64,000 bases of DNA. Origin: Pseudomonas sp. CCC3.1. Its GTDB lineage: Bacteria > Pseudomonadota > Gammaproteobacteria > Pseudomonadales > Pseudomonadaceae. The translations under genes and the position numbers were made by a program. The DNA is taken from positions 4,780,501-4,844,500 of the forward strand of contig NZ_CP133778.1 of assembly GCF_034347405.1 (NCBI RefSeq), written 5' to 3'. Shown here in pieces: positions 1-9,600 of the stretch (its first letter is position 1; the number at the start of each line of letters is the position of its first letter). Below the pieces are notes generated by a model. It was not told the origin of the DNA. It ran no database searches and saw nothing but the letters and a program-made list of their open reading frames with translations.

Positions 1-120
1 GACTTCGCGGATGGACGCTGTGTTAAACCGGTCAAAGCTGTCGAGCGTCAGCTTGAGCAAGTCAAGACGGCCGCAACTGGTCACAACCAGGGTAATGTCA
101 CTTTCTTGGCAGAACCGCAC
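1..120 (-). CDS. Glycosyltransferase, N-terminal fragment (cut by window edge)
   Basis: Only the first 40 codons are inside the window. The reading frame starts with GTG at 118-120, preceded by a strong AGGAGG ribosome binding site at 127-132, and stays open to base 1. The translated start contains DITLVVTSCGRLDLLKLTL, the usual first beta strand of a family 2 (GT-A) nucleotide-sugar transferase. It lies 68 bases downstream of the Ssg-like gene on the same strand, so it probably belongs to the LPS core operon. In P. aeruginosa the rhamnosyltransferase gene wapR sits at about this place, but 40 residues are too few to say this is wapR. Function as a glycosyltransferase is likely; substrate is unknown. 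Confidence 0.6.
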   Translation of the reverse strand, partial: MRFCQESDITLVVTSCGRLDLLKLTLDSFDRFNTASIREV

Positions 121-188
121 GGTTCGCCTCCTCTCATTGTTAGATTCAGTCCTTTGGGGTGTATCACCGCGATTGATCCCAGGTCGTC

Positions 189-1145
189 TCAGATACCCAG
201 TTTCAATCGAACTCGATCTACCCAGGACAGGGGTGGATGAGGACGTAGTGCCGGTTGTAGCTCTTCAACAATCCGCTGGCCAATTCGACCGAAGCTGTAC
301 TGTGACACCGCCAGATCACGACCACGAAGGGCAATATCGGCAGCTAGTTGCGAATCATTACGCAAACGTGTCAGTTTTTTCTGTAGTTCGGGAATATCAC
401 GATAAAAAACGATGTTATGCATGTCTTCAAAGCCCAATGCTCGGTTTTCTGCCTCGCCCTGATCAAAGGCCAGCAGCACGCAACCACAGGCCATGGCTTC
501 GAAGTTTTTGATCATGTATTCGCCCATGCCCACATCCGCGCTCACAAAGAAGCGAATGCGGTTCAAGGTATCGCGGTAGTCATCACCGGACTTGGTGCGC
601 GTGACCACCAGCGGCTCTACACTGGCCAGCTCATCGAGCAAGGCTTTACGGCCGCTGTAAGCCACGCTGTTGGTGCTGCCGACAAATGCCAGCTCAATGT
701 CGCGCTCACGGCCCAGATCATGCAACAGCGTCTGGTCGTAGCCCTTGGGCACGAACACCGCGTCAAACCCCTCATCGCGCAAACGTTGCGTGACCATAAA
801 GCCGGAACTGATCACCCGCGCCCACGGCAGTTGGCGGTAGTGCGCACTGAATAGACCGGTGTACTTGCACTCGATGTAGTTCTGATAGGCATCGTGCTCA
901 AGAATCACCAGGTTGGGCACGGTGCGAATAAAGCTGACCTGACGGATTTCCTGTTTGAAGCGCAAGAAAAACACAATGCGGTCATAGCGCGCGACGTCCA
1001 CTTCGCGTCGGAAATACCCGCGCAAGTTGCGTTGTTCATCGCTGCTCAGCCAGCGAATATCACACTCGCAGTTCGCAGCGATGCCGTCATACAGGCGATC
1101 CAGAATGGCTCGCTGCTCTTTCTGTACTAGAAATAGAACTTTCAT
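189..1145 (-). CDS. ssg: Ssg-like glycosyltransferase of LPS outer core / O-antigen assembly
   Basis: 318 residues starting MKVLFLVQKEQ. The C-terminal half has the GT-B signature of the Glyco_trans_1_2 type, with NFEAMACGCVLL at residues 214-225, where the sugar nucleotide binds. No signal peptide or membrane segment is visible, so it should act on the cytoplasmic face of the inner membrane. Its start overlaps the end of dnpA by four bases (ATGA), so the two are translationally coupled. Order dnpA-ssg matches the P. aeruginosa core locus as I remember it (PA5002-PA5001), where Ssg affects surface polysaccharide, phage sensitivity and motility. The assignment to Ssg rests mainly on position; the glycosyltransferase call is firm. 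Confidence 0.7.
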   Translation of the reverse strand: MKVLFLVQKEQRAILDRLYDGIAANCECDIRWLSSDEQRNLRGYFRREVDVARYDRIVFFLRFKQEIRQVSFIRTVPNLVILEHDAYQNYIECKYTGLFSAHYRQLPWARVISSGFMVTQRLRDEGFDAVFVPKGYDQTLLHDLGRERDIELAFVGSTNSVAYSGRKALLDELASVEPLVVTRTKSGDDYRDTLNRIRFFVSADVGMGEYMIKNFEAMACGCVLLAFDQGEAENRALGFEDMHNIVFYRDIPELQKKLTRLRNDSQLAADIALRGRDLAVSQYSFGRIGQRIVEELQPALRPHPPLSWVDRVRLKLGI

Positions 1146-2566
1146 GATTTTCCTTGCGGCGCCTCAAGACGCCAGAACAGTTCATGCCGTCGAACTGCTT
1201 TACGAAAATATTCATTCTCGCCATAAGGCGATGGCTTTCTGCCTGCGAGTAGCACCTGAATCGACCGACGCAGTCTGCGTTTGAGCGCGGCACGGGGTTG
1301 CAAGTCATGCATCATGCCCAGCGCCATCGCCTTGTCGCGCTGCTGATCAAGGGTCAATGGCAGGCTGCACGGGTACAAGCTGAGCGAGGCATCAAAGACC
1401 GGCGGCAGGGCAATCCCGTCGCCGCTGTTGCCCATGGGCCAGCGATCATTGTCATGCAGGTGGTTGGCGTAACCCAGCAAGGTCGTCGGCTGCCATTCCA
1501 GCCCTTGCAATGCTTCAAGCACAGCAGCTTGCGCGCAGATATGGTCGGGGTGCGGGTCAAGGGTCGGATGCGGCAACACAATGACTTCAGGGCGCGCGCG
1601 CAGGATCAAGGCCCGCAAATCCGCCAGCAGGTTATTCCAGGTCGGTGCCCCATCGCTATCACCGGGCATCGGAAACGGATTGAGTTGACGAAAGAGCCGG
1701 ATATCACTTACGTCTGCCTCGCGTGACGCCATCGGCTGATCCGGCGCGGCCTGCATTGCGGGCAGTTGCAGGCAGAAGTAGCCCAACTGTGCGCAATGCG
1801 CTTGCGGCACACCGGCCCAGCGCGGCACCGCCACGCTGTCCCATGCCCGCAGACGCCCCTTCAGTCTCGCCGCTTCGGCGCGCTCAAGGCCCATCTGCTG
1901 ATAGTGCTCAGCCTCAATCTCGCCCGCAGTCAGGGTCACGACCCACGCTTCTTTGGCTTGGCTGTACAAGCCAAAAGCAGCCAGTTCGGCATCGTCTGCG
2001 TGGGGCGCTATCACCATCACCCGCTGCTCGCGGTAATCGGGCTGGCGAAACACCCACAGTTCAGGCTGGCCTTGCACGCGGCAACAACGCCCTTTGAGGC
2101 GTAACTCGCCACGGCTCAATACACCCGCTTGCTCACTGAGGTTCAGATAGCGCAGCCCGTTGACCCCGCGCTCGAAGGTTTGCAGGTCTGATTGCTCGCC
2201 GCCCAGCAGTTGAACGCTCGGGTCGAGAAAGCGCCCCAGCCCGCGACTGTTGACCTTGATGGCCAAGACCAGGGTTTCACCACCCGCAAGGTTCAGCGGC
2301 TGATCAAGCACCAGACGCTCACCCTCAAGGTGCAGGCCAAAACGTTCGCCGTCTGGCCCGAAGGTGTATTGGTAGTCGTCTTGAGGCGAGTAAAACAGAT
2401 GGTCAGCGAACCACGCTTCATGGGCCACCCAGCCCAGCACTGCCAGCACCAGCGGCAACCACCAGGCCAGTAACACACCGCTGGCAATCAGCACCAGCAG
2501 GCCGATCAGCAAGCCCATTCGCTTGTTGCGCCGATGGCGCTTGAGGAGTTGCTGTTTGCGGCTCAT
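1142..2566 (-). CDS. dnpA: PIG-L/LmbE-family de-N-acetylase with N-terminal membrane anchor (DnpA)
   Basis: 474 residues. After a basic start (KRHRRNKR) there is a hydrophobic stretch at about residues 17-48, then a beta-rich linker, then a PIG-L deacetylase domain. The zinc-binding motif APHADDAE lies near residue 186 and a second histidine motif, HPTLDPHPDH, near 332; both are typical of LmbE/PIG-L N-acetylglucosaminyl deacetylases. The protein is probably anchored in the inner membrane and removes an acetyl group from an N-acetylated sugar of the LPS core. In P. aeruginosa the gene at this position (dnpA, PA5002) is known for its effect on fluoroquinolone tolerance. It overlaps ssg downstream by four bases; a 63-base gap with a REP element separates it from mig-14 upstream. 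Confidence 0.85.
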   Translation of the reverse strand: MSRKQQLLKRHRRNKRMGLLIGLLVLIASGVLLAWWLPLVLAVLGWVAHEAWFADHLFYSPQDDYQYTFGPDGERFGLHLEGERLVLDQPLNLAGGETLVLAIKVNSRGLGRFLDPSVQLLGGEQSDLQTFERGVNGLRYLNLSEQAGVLSRGELRLKGRCCRVQGQPELWVFRQPDYREQRVMVIAPHADDAELAAFGLYSQAKEAWVVTLTAGEIEAEHYQQMGLERAEAARLKGRLRAWDSVAVPRWAGVPQAHCAQLGYFCLQLPAMQAAPDQPMASREADVSDIRLFRQLNPFPMPGDSDGAPTWNNLLADLRALILRARPEVIVLPHPTLDPHPDHICAQAAVLEALQGLEWQPTTLLGYANHLHDNDRWPMGNSGDGIALPPVFDASLSLYPCSLPLTLDQQRDKAMALGMMHDLQPRAALKRRLRRSIQVLLAGRKPSPYGENEYFRKAVRRHELFWRLEAPQGKS

Positions 2567-2590
2567 GAATTGGCTCTTGTATGTGATCCC

Positions 2591-2612
2591 CTGTGGGAGC
2601 GGGCTTGCTCGC
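2591..2612. repeat. Single REP half-site between mig-14 and dnpA
   Basis: The 63-base gap between two genes of the same operon carries CTGTGGGAGCGGGCTTGCTC and a little beyond. This is the conserved core of the Pseudomonas REP family seen as a full inverted pair at 10974-11065. Only one arm is present, so it is a REP singlet with the short internal palindrome GAGCGGGCTTGCTC. It could form a small hairpin in the mRNA between mig-14 and dnpA. Confidence 0.75.
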
Positions 2613-2629
2613 TTCCACTAGATTTGCGG

Positions 2630-3526
2630 CTACACCCTGAACACCGGCACCGGGTTGCACCAACGCTCTTTGTATTCGCGATCAGCGCGGCCAAACGAGA
2701 AACGCAACGGCTTGTTGACACCGCGAGCCTGCTCCCAGGCCGACTGAGTATTGAGGAAGCTCAATACGCTACCGGGGCTGAAATCACGGGTCTGAGGGTC
2801 AACACCGCCGTTAACGTACTCAACGCTGATCCATTCGGGCGATTCAACTCGGTACACCAACTGAATTGCAATAGGCGAGTCGTTAAGAAAGATTACTGAC
2901 CCGATCAACAGTTCACGCAACAGCTCAACCACTTCGGCCATATGCTCGGCCCCCGTGGCCACGAAGCCCCAGCGGCGCATGAACAAATCGCAGTAGATAG
3001 CCGCCAGCTCAGTGCTGGAAAAATCCGTCACCGGGCGCACGACACCGCCCGCTTCTTCCAGCAAACGCAATTCGCGGCGCTGGTTGTAGCGGAATTTCTT
3101 CGACAGTTCTTCAGGGGTGCGGGCCATGGCCAGCTGTTCGGTTTGCGCGATCAGCGTGCTGAAACGCCCTTCATTGAGCACCGAAAGGTAGCGGCCACGA
3201 TGGCGCAAAGGCACGTTGGCCTCCGCCGCCGCGGGCAGAATGATCTCTGCATTGCCCAGATCGAACAGGCCTTTTTTGCCGTGACGCTTGAGCACGTCCT
3301 TGGACAAGGCCAAGTCGCGGCCCCAGGTCGGGATCGCGGCTTTCAGTTCACCGTTTTGCTCCCAGGCCAGATAGCGCACCGGAATGCCGGCCAATTGAGC
3401 CAAACGCTCAACCACCATAGGATGAGTCGCGACGCTGCCACCAAAACGCTGCCAGGCATCGGCATAAGTACCCGCGTCGACAACGTCCCAGCCGCGCTCA
3501 CGCCAGCCTTGGAAAAAATTGAACAT
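2630..3526 (-). CDS. mig-14: Mig-14 family protein (GNAT-like acyltransferase fold)
   Basis: 298 residues, no signal peptide. It resembles the Mig-14 family, first described in Salmonella as a gene for resistance to antimicrobial peptides, and has a GNAT-like C-terminal region (about residues 140-270) of the kind found in FemAB/BioF2-like transferases. It follows the WapH-type gene with a one-base stop/start overlap (TGATG at 3524-3528). In P. aeruginosa the gene at this spot (PA5003) is also called mig-14 and contributes to polymyxin resistance. A job in modifying an LPS core sugar is inferred from its neighbours; the reaction is not established. Family assignment is confident, mechanism is not. 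Confidence 0.75.
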   Translation of the reverse strand: MFNFFQGWRERGWDVVDAGTYADAWQRFGGSVATHPMVVERLAQLAGIPVRYLAWEQNGELKAAIPTWGRDLALSKDVLKRHGKKGLFDLGNAEIILPAAAEANVPLRHRGRYLSVLNEGRFSTLIAQTEQLAMARTPEELSKKFRYNQRRELRLLEEAGGVVRPVTDFSSTELAAIYCDLFMRRWGFVATGAEHMAEVVELLRELLIGSVIFLNDSPIAIQLVYRVESPEWISVEYVNGGVDPQTRDFSPGSVLSFLNTQSAWEQARGVNKPLRFSFGRADREYKERWCNPVPVFRV

Positions 3527-4656
3527 CAGGCCCCCGCAGTCAGGTCGGTGACTTGCGGCAATTGCCAGAACCGGTCGTGCACGGCTTGATCGCTAAAGCG
3601 TTCATGCAGGCGCGCCAGCATCAAGTCCGCACACGCCCGGCGCTGCTCATCACTGAGCACTGCCAAATGTTTGATGCCTTGGGCCAAGTGTTCGGCATCG
3701 CCCAGCGGGAACAGAATGCCGACACCTTCAACCACTTCCTTGGCCCCGCCGCAAGCCGTGGCCAGCAATGGAACGCCAGCGGCCATGGCCTCCAGCAAAA
3801 CCATGCCAAACGGCTCGTGATCGGAGCTGAGGGCAAACACATCAAACGCGCGGAAATAACGACGCGCATCGGGCACTTGGCCCAAAAACTTCACCTGCTC
3901 GGCAATGCCGAGTTCGCGGGCCAGCTCTTTGAGGTCTTGCTCCAGGCGGCCCTTGCCCAGAATCACCAACTGGCTATCAGTCGGCAGATCAGGCAGGGCT
4001 TTGGCGAAGCCCTGAATCAACGTGGCCTGGTCCTTGTCCGGGTGCAGGCGCCCGACGTTACCGACAATAAAGCCATCCACCGACAACCCCAGCGCTTCAC
4101 GCGCCTGGGTGCCTGGCAGTTGGCTGGCTTGCACGGCGTCGATATCGATGCGGTTGTACAGCGTGCTGATGCGCCCCGTCGGCCATTTGGGCAGGCATTT
4201 GCGCATGTCGTCGCGCACCGCATCGGAAACACCGAGCAGGCTCAGGCGCTTGCGAAACAGATGGGCGAACAGTTTGCGGCTGCGACGTTGATAGTCGCCA
4301 AATGCGTGATGCACGCCGATCACCGGCAAACCGGTGGCCAACAGGGCGATATAAATCGGCTTGAAGCGGTGGGCGATGCAAAAACTGAACGTGCGCGAGG
4401 CGGCGATTTTACGCAGCTTGGCGATGGCGCCCAGCTTCAGGCCACGAATGGCCTTGGAGCTGAACTCCATAAACAGCACTTCGTCCGACGCACAGCCTGC
4501 CGCCACTTCAGGGTCGGCTGCCCCGGTCAGAAAGACCGTGGTTACCCGATACCCGCTGCTGGCGAACAGGCTGGCGTACTGGCGCGCGCAGTCCAGAAAC
4601 GGCCCGTCATAGCCGTGGCAGAACTGCAGCACATGACGCTCAGTCGAGCGATTCAT
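3526..4656 (-). CDS. wapH: Family 4 glycosyltransferase of the LPS outer core (WapH-type)
   Basis: 376 residues with a GT-B fold. An N-terminal acceptor domain is followed by the junction IVGNVGRLHPDKDQATL near residue 200, where these enzymes usually bind phosphate, and the nucleotide-sugar signature EPFGMVLLEAMAAGVP (E-x7-E) near residue 290. It should be a cytoplasmic or peripheral membrane enzyme adding a hexose to the core oligosaccharide. It starts inside the last 17 bases of the carbamoyltransferase gene and shares one base with mig-14, so the three are co-translated. In P. aeruginosa the gene between the carbamoyltransferase and mig-14 is wapH, a predicted glucosyltransferase. The glycosyltransferase call is firm; wapH comes from synteny. 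Confidence 0.78.
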   Translation of the reverse strand: MNRSTERHVLQFCHGYDGPFLDCARQYASLFASSGYRVTTVFLTGAADPEVAAGCASDEVLFMEFSSKAIRGLKLGAIAKLRKIAASRTFSFCIAHRFKPIYIALLATGLPVIGVHHAFGDYQRRSRKLFAHLFRKRLSLLGVSDAVRDDMRKCLPKWPTGRISTLYNRIDIDAVQASQLPGTQAREALGLSVDGFIVGNVGRLHPDKDQATLIQGFAKALPDLPTDSQLVILGKGRLEQDLKELARELGIAEQVKFLGQVPDARRYFRAFDVFALSSDHEPFGMVLLEAMAAGVPLLATACGGAKEVVEGVGILFPLGDAEHLAQGIKHLAVLSDEQRRACADLMLARLHERFSDQAVHDRFWQLPQVTDLTAGA

Positions 4657-6397
4657 AACGCTCCGCGCCTTCTTTGACCACCAAAATGTCTTCCATGATC
4701 AGGTACTGCAAATCAGAACCGAAGAACATGTTCAGGGCGTCAGTCGGCGAGCAGACCATGGGTTCGCCACGACGGTTGAGCGAGGTGTTCAGCGACACGC
4801 CGTTGCCGGTCAGCACTTCGAGGGCTTTCATCATGTCGTAGTAGCGCGGGTTGTATTCGCGCTTGAGCACCTGCGCGCGCGAGGTGCCGTCTTCATGCAC
4901 AACCTCTGGCACGCGGGTTTTCCACTCTTCAGCCACTTCAAAGGTGAAGGTCATGAACGGTGCAGGGTGATCGACCTTGATCATCTGCGGGCCCACGGTG
5001 TCGAGCATCGACGGGCAGAAAGGCCTCCAGCGCTCGCGGAACTTGATTTGTTCGTTGATGCGGTCAGCCACGCCAGCGCTGCTCGGGCAACCGATGATCG
5101 AACGACCGCCCAAGGCACGCGGGCCGAACTCCATGCGACCCTGGAACCAGGCCACTGGATTGCCATCAACCATGATCTTGGCGATCTTCTCTGGCGTGCC
5201 TTCGATCTTGCGGTACGCGGGCTTTCCAGGGTGACGGGCACACGCCGCGATCACGTCTTCGTTGCTGTACGCAGGGCCGAGGTAGACGTGTTCCATCTTC
5301 TCGACTGGCACACCGCGTGCGTGGGATACATAAGCGGCCGCACCCACCGCGGTGCCGGCATCGCCGGACGCAGGTTGCACGAACAACTCTTTGACTTCAG
5401 GGCGAGCGATGATTTTCTGGTTCAGCTTCACGTTCAACGCGCAGCCACCGGCGAAAGCGATTTTGCCGGTTTCCTTGAGAATGTCGCCCAAGTAGTAGTC
5501 GATCATCTGCAAGGACAGTTTTTCAAACAGCGCTTGCATGCTGGCCGCGTAGTGGATGTACGGCTCGTCGGCGATATCGCCTTCGCGCTTTGGTCCCAGC
5601 CACTCGATCAGCTTTGGCGAGAAGTAAAAGCCTTTGCCCTTCTCTTTATAGCGACGCAGGCCGATGACGTTGGCGTATTCGGTGTTGATCACCAATTCGC
5701 CGTTTTCAAACGAAGCCAGACGCGAGAAATCGTATTTGCTGGCGTCGCCGTACGGCGCCATGCCCATCACCTTGAATTCGCCGTCGAGCATCTCGAAACC
5801 GAGGAACTCGGTAATCGCGCCATACAGGCCGCCGAGGGAGTCCGGGTCGAAGAATTCCTTGATCTTGGTGATCTTGCCGTTTTCGCCATAACCGAAGAAG
5901 GTCGTGGCGTACTCGCCCTTGCCGTCGATACCCAGGATCGCGGTTTTTTCTTTGAAACCCGAGCAGTGGTAAGCGCTGGAGGCGTGAGCCAAGTGGTGCT
6001 CAACCGGTTCGATCTTGATTTTCTTCGGGTCGAAACCCAGTTGCTCAAGGCAGAACACGATTTTGTTGCGATAGCGCTTGTAGCGACGGTTGCCCATCAG
6101 AATCGCATCAAGGGCGCGATCCGGGGCGTACCAATAGCGTTTGGCGTAGTGCCAGCGCGCCTTGCCGAACAAGCTGATCGGGGCGAACGGAATCGCCACC
6201 ACATCCACGTCAGAGGGTTTGATGCCCGCTTGCTCAAGGCAGAATTTTGCGGATTCGTAAGGCATGCGGTTCTTTGCATGCTTATCGCGTACGAAGCGCT
6301 CTTCTTCTGCCGCCGCTACCAGCTTGCCGTCGATATAGAGGGCTGCTGAGGGATCATGGCTAAGGGCGCCGGACAGGCCAAGAATCGTCAATGCCAC
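4640..6397 (-). CDS. wapO: NodU/CmcH-family O-carbamoyltransferase of the LPS core (WapO-type)
   Basis: 585 residues, the usual length for the family. The N-terminal domain has the ASKHA-type start ILGLSGALSHDPSAALYIDG and a histidine-rich metal-binding segment VEHHLAHASSAYHCSGF near residue 132. The middle part has GGCALNVKLN, and the C-terminal domain has KFRERWRPFCPSML; these are conserved in carbamoyl-phosphate-dependent O-carbamoyltransferases. In P. aeruginosa WapO carbamoylates heptose II of the inner core, and the same reaction is expected here. It is the first gene of the minus-strand unit running to base 1. The 257 bases upstream (6398-6654) separate it from a plus-strand toxin gene and must hold two divergent promoters, though I see no convincing -35/-10 pair. 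Confidence 0.85.
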   Translation of the reverse strand: MALTILGLSGALSHDPSAALYIDGKLVAAAEEERFVRDKHAKNRMPYESAKFCLEQAGIKPSDVDVVAIPFAPISLFGKARWHYAKRYWYAPDRALDAILMGNRRYKRYRNKIVFCLEQLGFDPKKIKIEPVEHHLAHASSAYHCSGFKEKTAILGIDGKGEYATTFFGYGENGKITKIKEFFDPDSLGGLYGAITEFLGFEMLDGEFKVMGMAPYGDASKYDFSRLASFENGELVINTEYANVIGLRRYKEKGKGFYFSPKLIEWLGPKREGDIADEPYIHYAASMQALFEKLSLQMIDYYLGDILKETGKIAFAGGCALNVKLNQKIIARPEVKELFVQPASGDAGTAVGAAAYVSHARGVPVEKMEHVYLGPAYSNEDVIAACARHPGKPAYRKIEGTPEKIAKIMVDGNPVAWFQGRMEFGPRALGGRSIIGCPSSAGVADRINEQIKFRERWRPFCPSMLDTVGPQMIKVDHPAPFMTFTFEVAEEWKTRVPEVVHEDGTSRAQVLKREYNPRYYDMMKALEVLTGNGVSLNTSLNRRGEPMVCSPTDALNMFFGSDLQYLIMEDILVVKEGAERYESLD

Positions 6398-6611
6398 AGG
6401 TGGGGCCTCTTTTGAATGCAGGCAGGCGGCGGGCGCCTGAAAAAATGGTGTGTTCCTCGCACCGCGAGAAACAACTAAAGAGCGGGATTATAGCGTAAGA
6501 CGTCAGGAATGACCCCCGCGCGATTTGCCATACCTTACCACTGCCTTTGAACGCCAATAATTTTCAACGGCTAGCAATATGTAAGCCCAACGCACGAACA
6601 CTTTGCGATTC

Positions 6612-6646
6612 CCTGTCAGCACTCCGACGTACGCGTCATTGACAGG
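6612..6646 (+). promoter_or_regulatory. Inverted repeat enclosing the ribosome binding site of the first toxin gene
   Basis: CCTGTCA at 6612-6618 and its reverse complement TGACAGG at 6640-6646 can pair across a 21-base loop. The right arm contains the AGG of the likely Shine-Dalgarno sequence CAGGAA, eight to ten bases before the ATG at 6655. On its own the seven-base stem is weak. It gains interest because the paralogous toxin gene has a much stronger hairpin at the same place (13473-13503). The two leaders also share GATTCC just before the left arm. Confidence 0.4.
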
Positions 6647-6654
6647 AAAACCCT

Positions 6655-9600
6655 ATGCCCACGCACCTCGAAAATCTCGACATACTCAAGAACGCAGCGT
6701 CGCAATGGCGATCGCTCATCCAGGCATGCCCCAACCTGGATCTATCGCTGGATCATCGTTTACGGGTGTTTTTCCCACGGCTGCCCGAAGATGCCTGCAC
6801 TGACTTTCTATTTATCAGTCAGGAAGCGCCGGCAGAGCCTGGCCAGTCTCCGACCATCGCCAGCCAGCAACTGACCGCCCTGATAGATGAGTGCTACCTC
6901 ACCGGGCAAGTACCGACTTTCGTACAAGGCGCAACCCGCGTTTACAACTATGCCTACACGCTGGACGACGAAGACCTCGCCGTAGAAATCACTGCGCCTG
7001 AGCTTGAGAAATACCTTGAGTTTGTCACCCGCACCCCTGAGTTGTGTGTGAGAGATGCCTTGAAGGACTTCTGGCAAGTGCCGCATCACGATCTAAACGG
7101 GCAAACGCCCACTCACTGGTTATCGCAATTTACCCACAACCTGATCCTGACCGAAGCCCGCGTCCGGCACGCAGACATCACCTTCAGCCCCACTGGCAAG
7201 GAACTTGTCGAGCAAGTGTTTGGCACGGGCACTTCGCCCATGCCACCCTCGACGCCGAGTGCCTACGGCGTTTACACCGTAACCCTCAATGGCCATCCCG
7301 AGCAGGCCGCAACGGCTCTGCACGGGGTGTTTGTCATCACCACCAAACATCTGCCAAGAGCGTCCACCGCGCCTCACGACAACCACATCGTTCAAGACGC
7401 TACGCCGCGCCCGGTGGTGCTTTACACGCCCAATAATGGCCTGGAAACCTACGATTCGCTCACCGCGCTTTCCCAGGAGTTGAGTGCACGCCTCAAAGAC
7501 CCTTATCAACGCGAACGGCTGCTCGACTGTGCGCTGGCGCAAGAACGTGTGCGCGCCATGACCCATGAGCACGTGGACTACACGCCGGTTGCCGACACTG
7601 ACGTCGCCACGTTCTACAGCGCACAACTGATCGACAAACAACAGCGCGACATGCGCCATGCCTGGTCAGTAGCCCGCAGCCTCAAGCAAGACACCTCTTT
7701 TGATCAACTGTCTGAATGTGTTGACCAGTCCCTGGACACAAGCCTGCCATTGTCCCCAGCAAATATTGCGCTCAACCGCTATACCCGGTTGGTAGAACGT
7801 CAGCTTCCTGACTGGCTGAAAGAAGCATCTGACGAGGACAAGACTCAATGGCGGCTCAATGTCGAGCGTTTGAACTACGAACGACTTGCGGCTGTAACAC
7901 CCGACGCGGAGCCTCTGAGTGAAATAGGCCAAAAACAGACGCTGCTGGGCTATGCCCGCCTGCAACTCAAACAACAGATCAAAAAAGATCACGGCATCGA
8001 CATTGATCCAGACGCGATATTTGTCTCAATCACAGAGGCCGTGCGCACCGGGCCATTGATCAACCCGATCAGTGGCTCCGGATTTGCAGCCGGGTTCAGC
8101 GTGGACCGGACCGGACCAACGATCAGCTTTCACACGACGCGCCGCAGCCTGAGCGAACTGGCCCTGGCCAATGTCGGCATCTGGGATGTGACCTTCGCCC
8201 TGACCGCCCGGATCAAGGACGGCGCGGGCAACACCCACCCTGTTCTGACCACCGACTACGTAAAAGCCTTGGTGCGTCAGTTGGACATTGGCGAAAACTA
8301 CAAAAAGAAGCTCAACGCGCTGCTCATCAACTCCAAACAAGCCCACTGGCGCAAAGAACGCTACGTCGCGTTTAAACACGCACAGTTGCGACTGGATCTG
8401 CTGGAGGCCACGTTGTCCGGGGTGTTGAGCGCCGATCAAGCCGCGTGGGTCAAAACCGCACTGGACCACCCCGTCGAGAGTACGCGCCCTCGGCTCAACG
8501 GCGAGCAAGTCAAAGCCCACCTCCTGATGATGCGTTACAAACCCTTGCCGGGCGTGCTGGTATTCAGCTCGACTGCTTCACTGGAGTTGCTGTGCTATAC
8601 CCCCGACGCCCCTGGAAAGCGCTGGTTCCTGATCGCCAACTCACGCAATGAGCTGGCCAGGATGCTGTCACAGCAGGTGTGGCGAACCTACGTGTTGCGC
8701 CGGGTGACACCAGCGCAACAGGCGTATATCAGACCTTTGCTGGAGCAAGGCCTGACCGACTCAAACCTGCAACTCCAGGCCATCACTTACAACCTGTTCG
8801 AAGCTTCCTACGACACAGAGGCCTTGCATGCCATCCACGATGCCGATGAACAATCGACCTCTACCTGGGAGAGCAACCTCAATACCGCCAAAGAAACAGC
8901 CCTGACAGCCATTGATATCGTGTCGTTTGTCTTGCCGACACGCGTGTTGCTGCCCATCGTGCTGGCGCGCTTCATCTATCAGGTGTTTCAAGGCATCGAC
9001 GCCCTGCAACGTGATGAAAAACACGAAGCACTGCTGCAATTCATGGAGTCCATCACCCACCTGACTGACGCAGCCTCGGACTTCACCGGCTCGGCTATTT
9101 TCCGCAACGCAATACGCCTGCGCATCCCCCAGCCAACGCCTTCGCTGAGTTCGGGGGCCGTGAGCACACCTCCAGGCGCCTCGCTCAAGGTGCGCACAGG
9201 CGATGAATTCAGCACCGGGGTGTATGAATCAACCCCCGCAGGCGGCGGCCAGGCAACCCATTACATCAAAGACGGGCGGGGTCAGCTCTACCGCAGCCAG
9301 TACGACAATCTGGATGAGTTCTGGCGCGCACTGGATGACCGAAAACCCGACGCGACCTACAGCACGCCCTTGCGCGAACTCTCGACCGGGATATGGGATG
9401 TCGATCCGGCAACGCCGTTGCTGAAACACAAATCCGGCATTGAGCGGGTTATCGAAAGGGCGCAGGTCAGCGGCGTCGATCTCACCTCCCACACACCTGA
9501 TGAGCACGGCATCTATCGCGTCAACAACATGCGCTACATCCAGCAAGGTGGCCTGGTATTTGAGGTTTACAGCGGTTGGCTGGGCCGCAATTGGTACTTG

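Noticed and set aside
11..511. 166-codon plus-strand frame at the left end
   Set aside because: It runs antisense through the partial glycosyltransferase and the Ssg-like gene, both of which have clear motifs and start signals.
6398..6654. Possible immunity gene for toxin 1
   Set aside because: The gap has no open frame with a ribosome binding site longer than a few dozen codons. The same holds for the gaps after both toxins, so no immunity gene is claimed.
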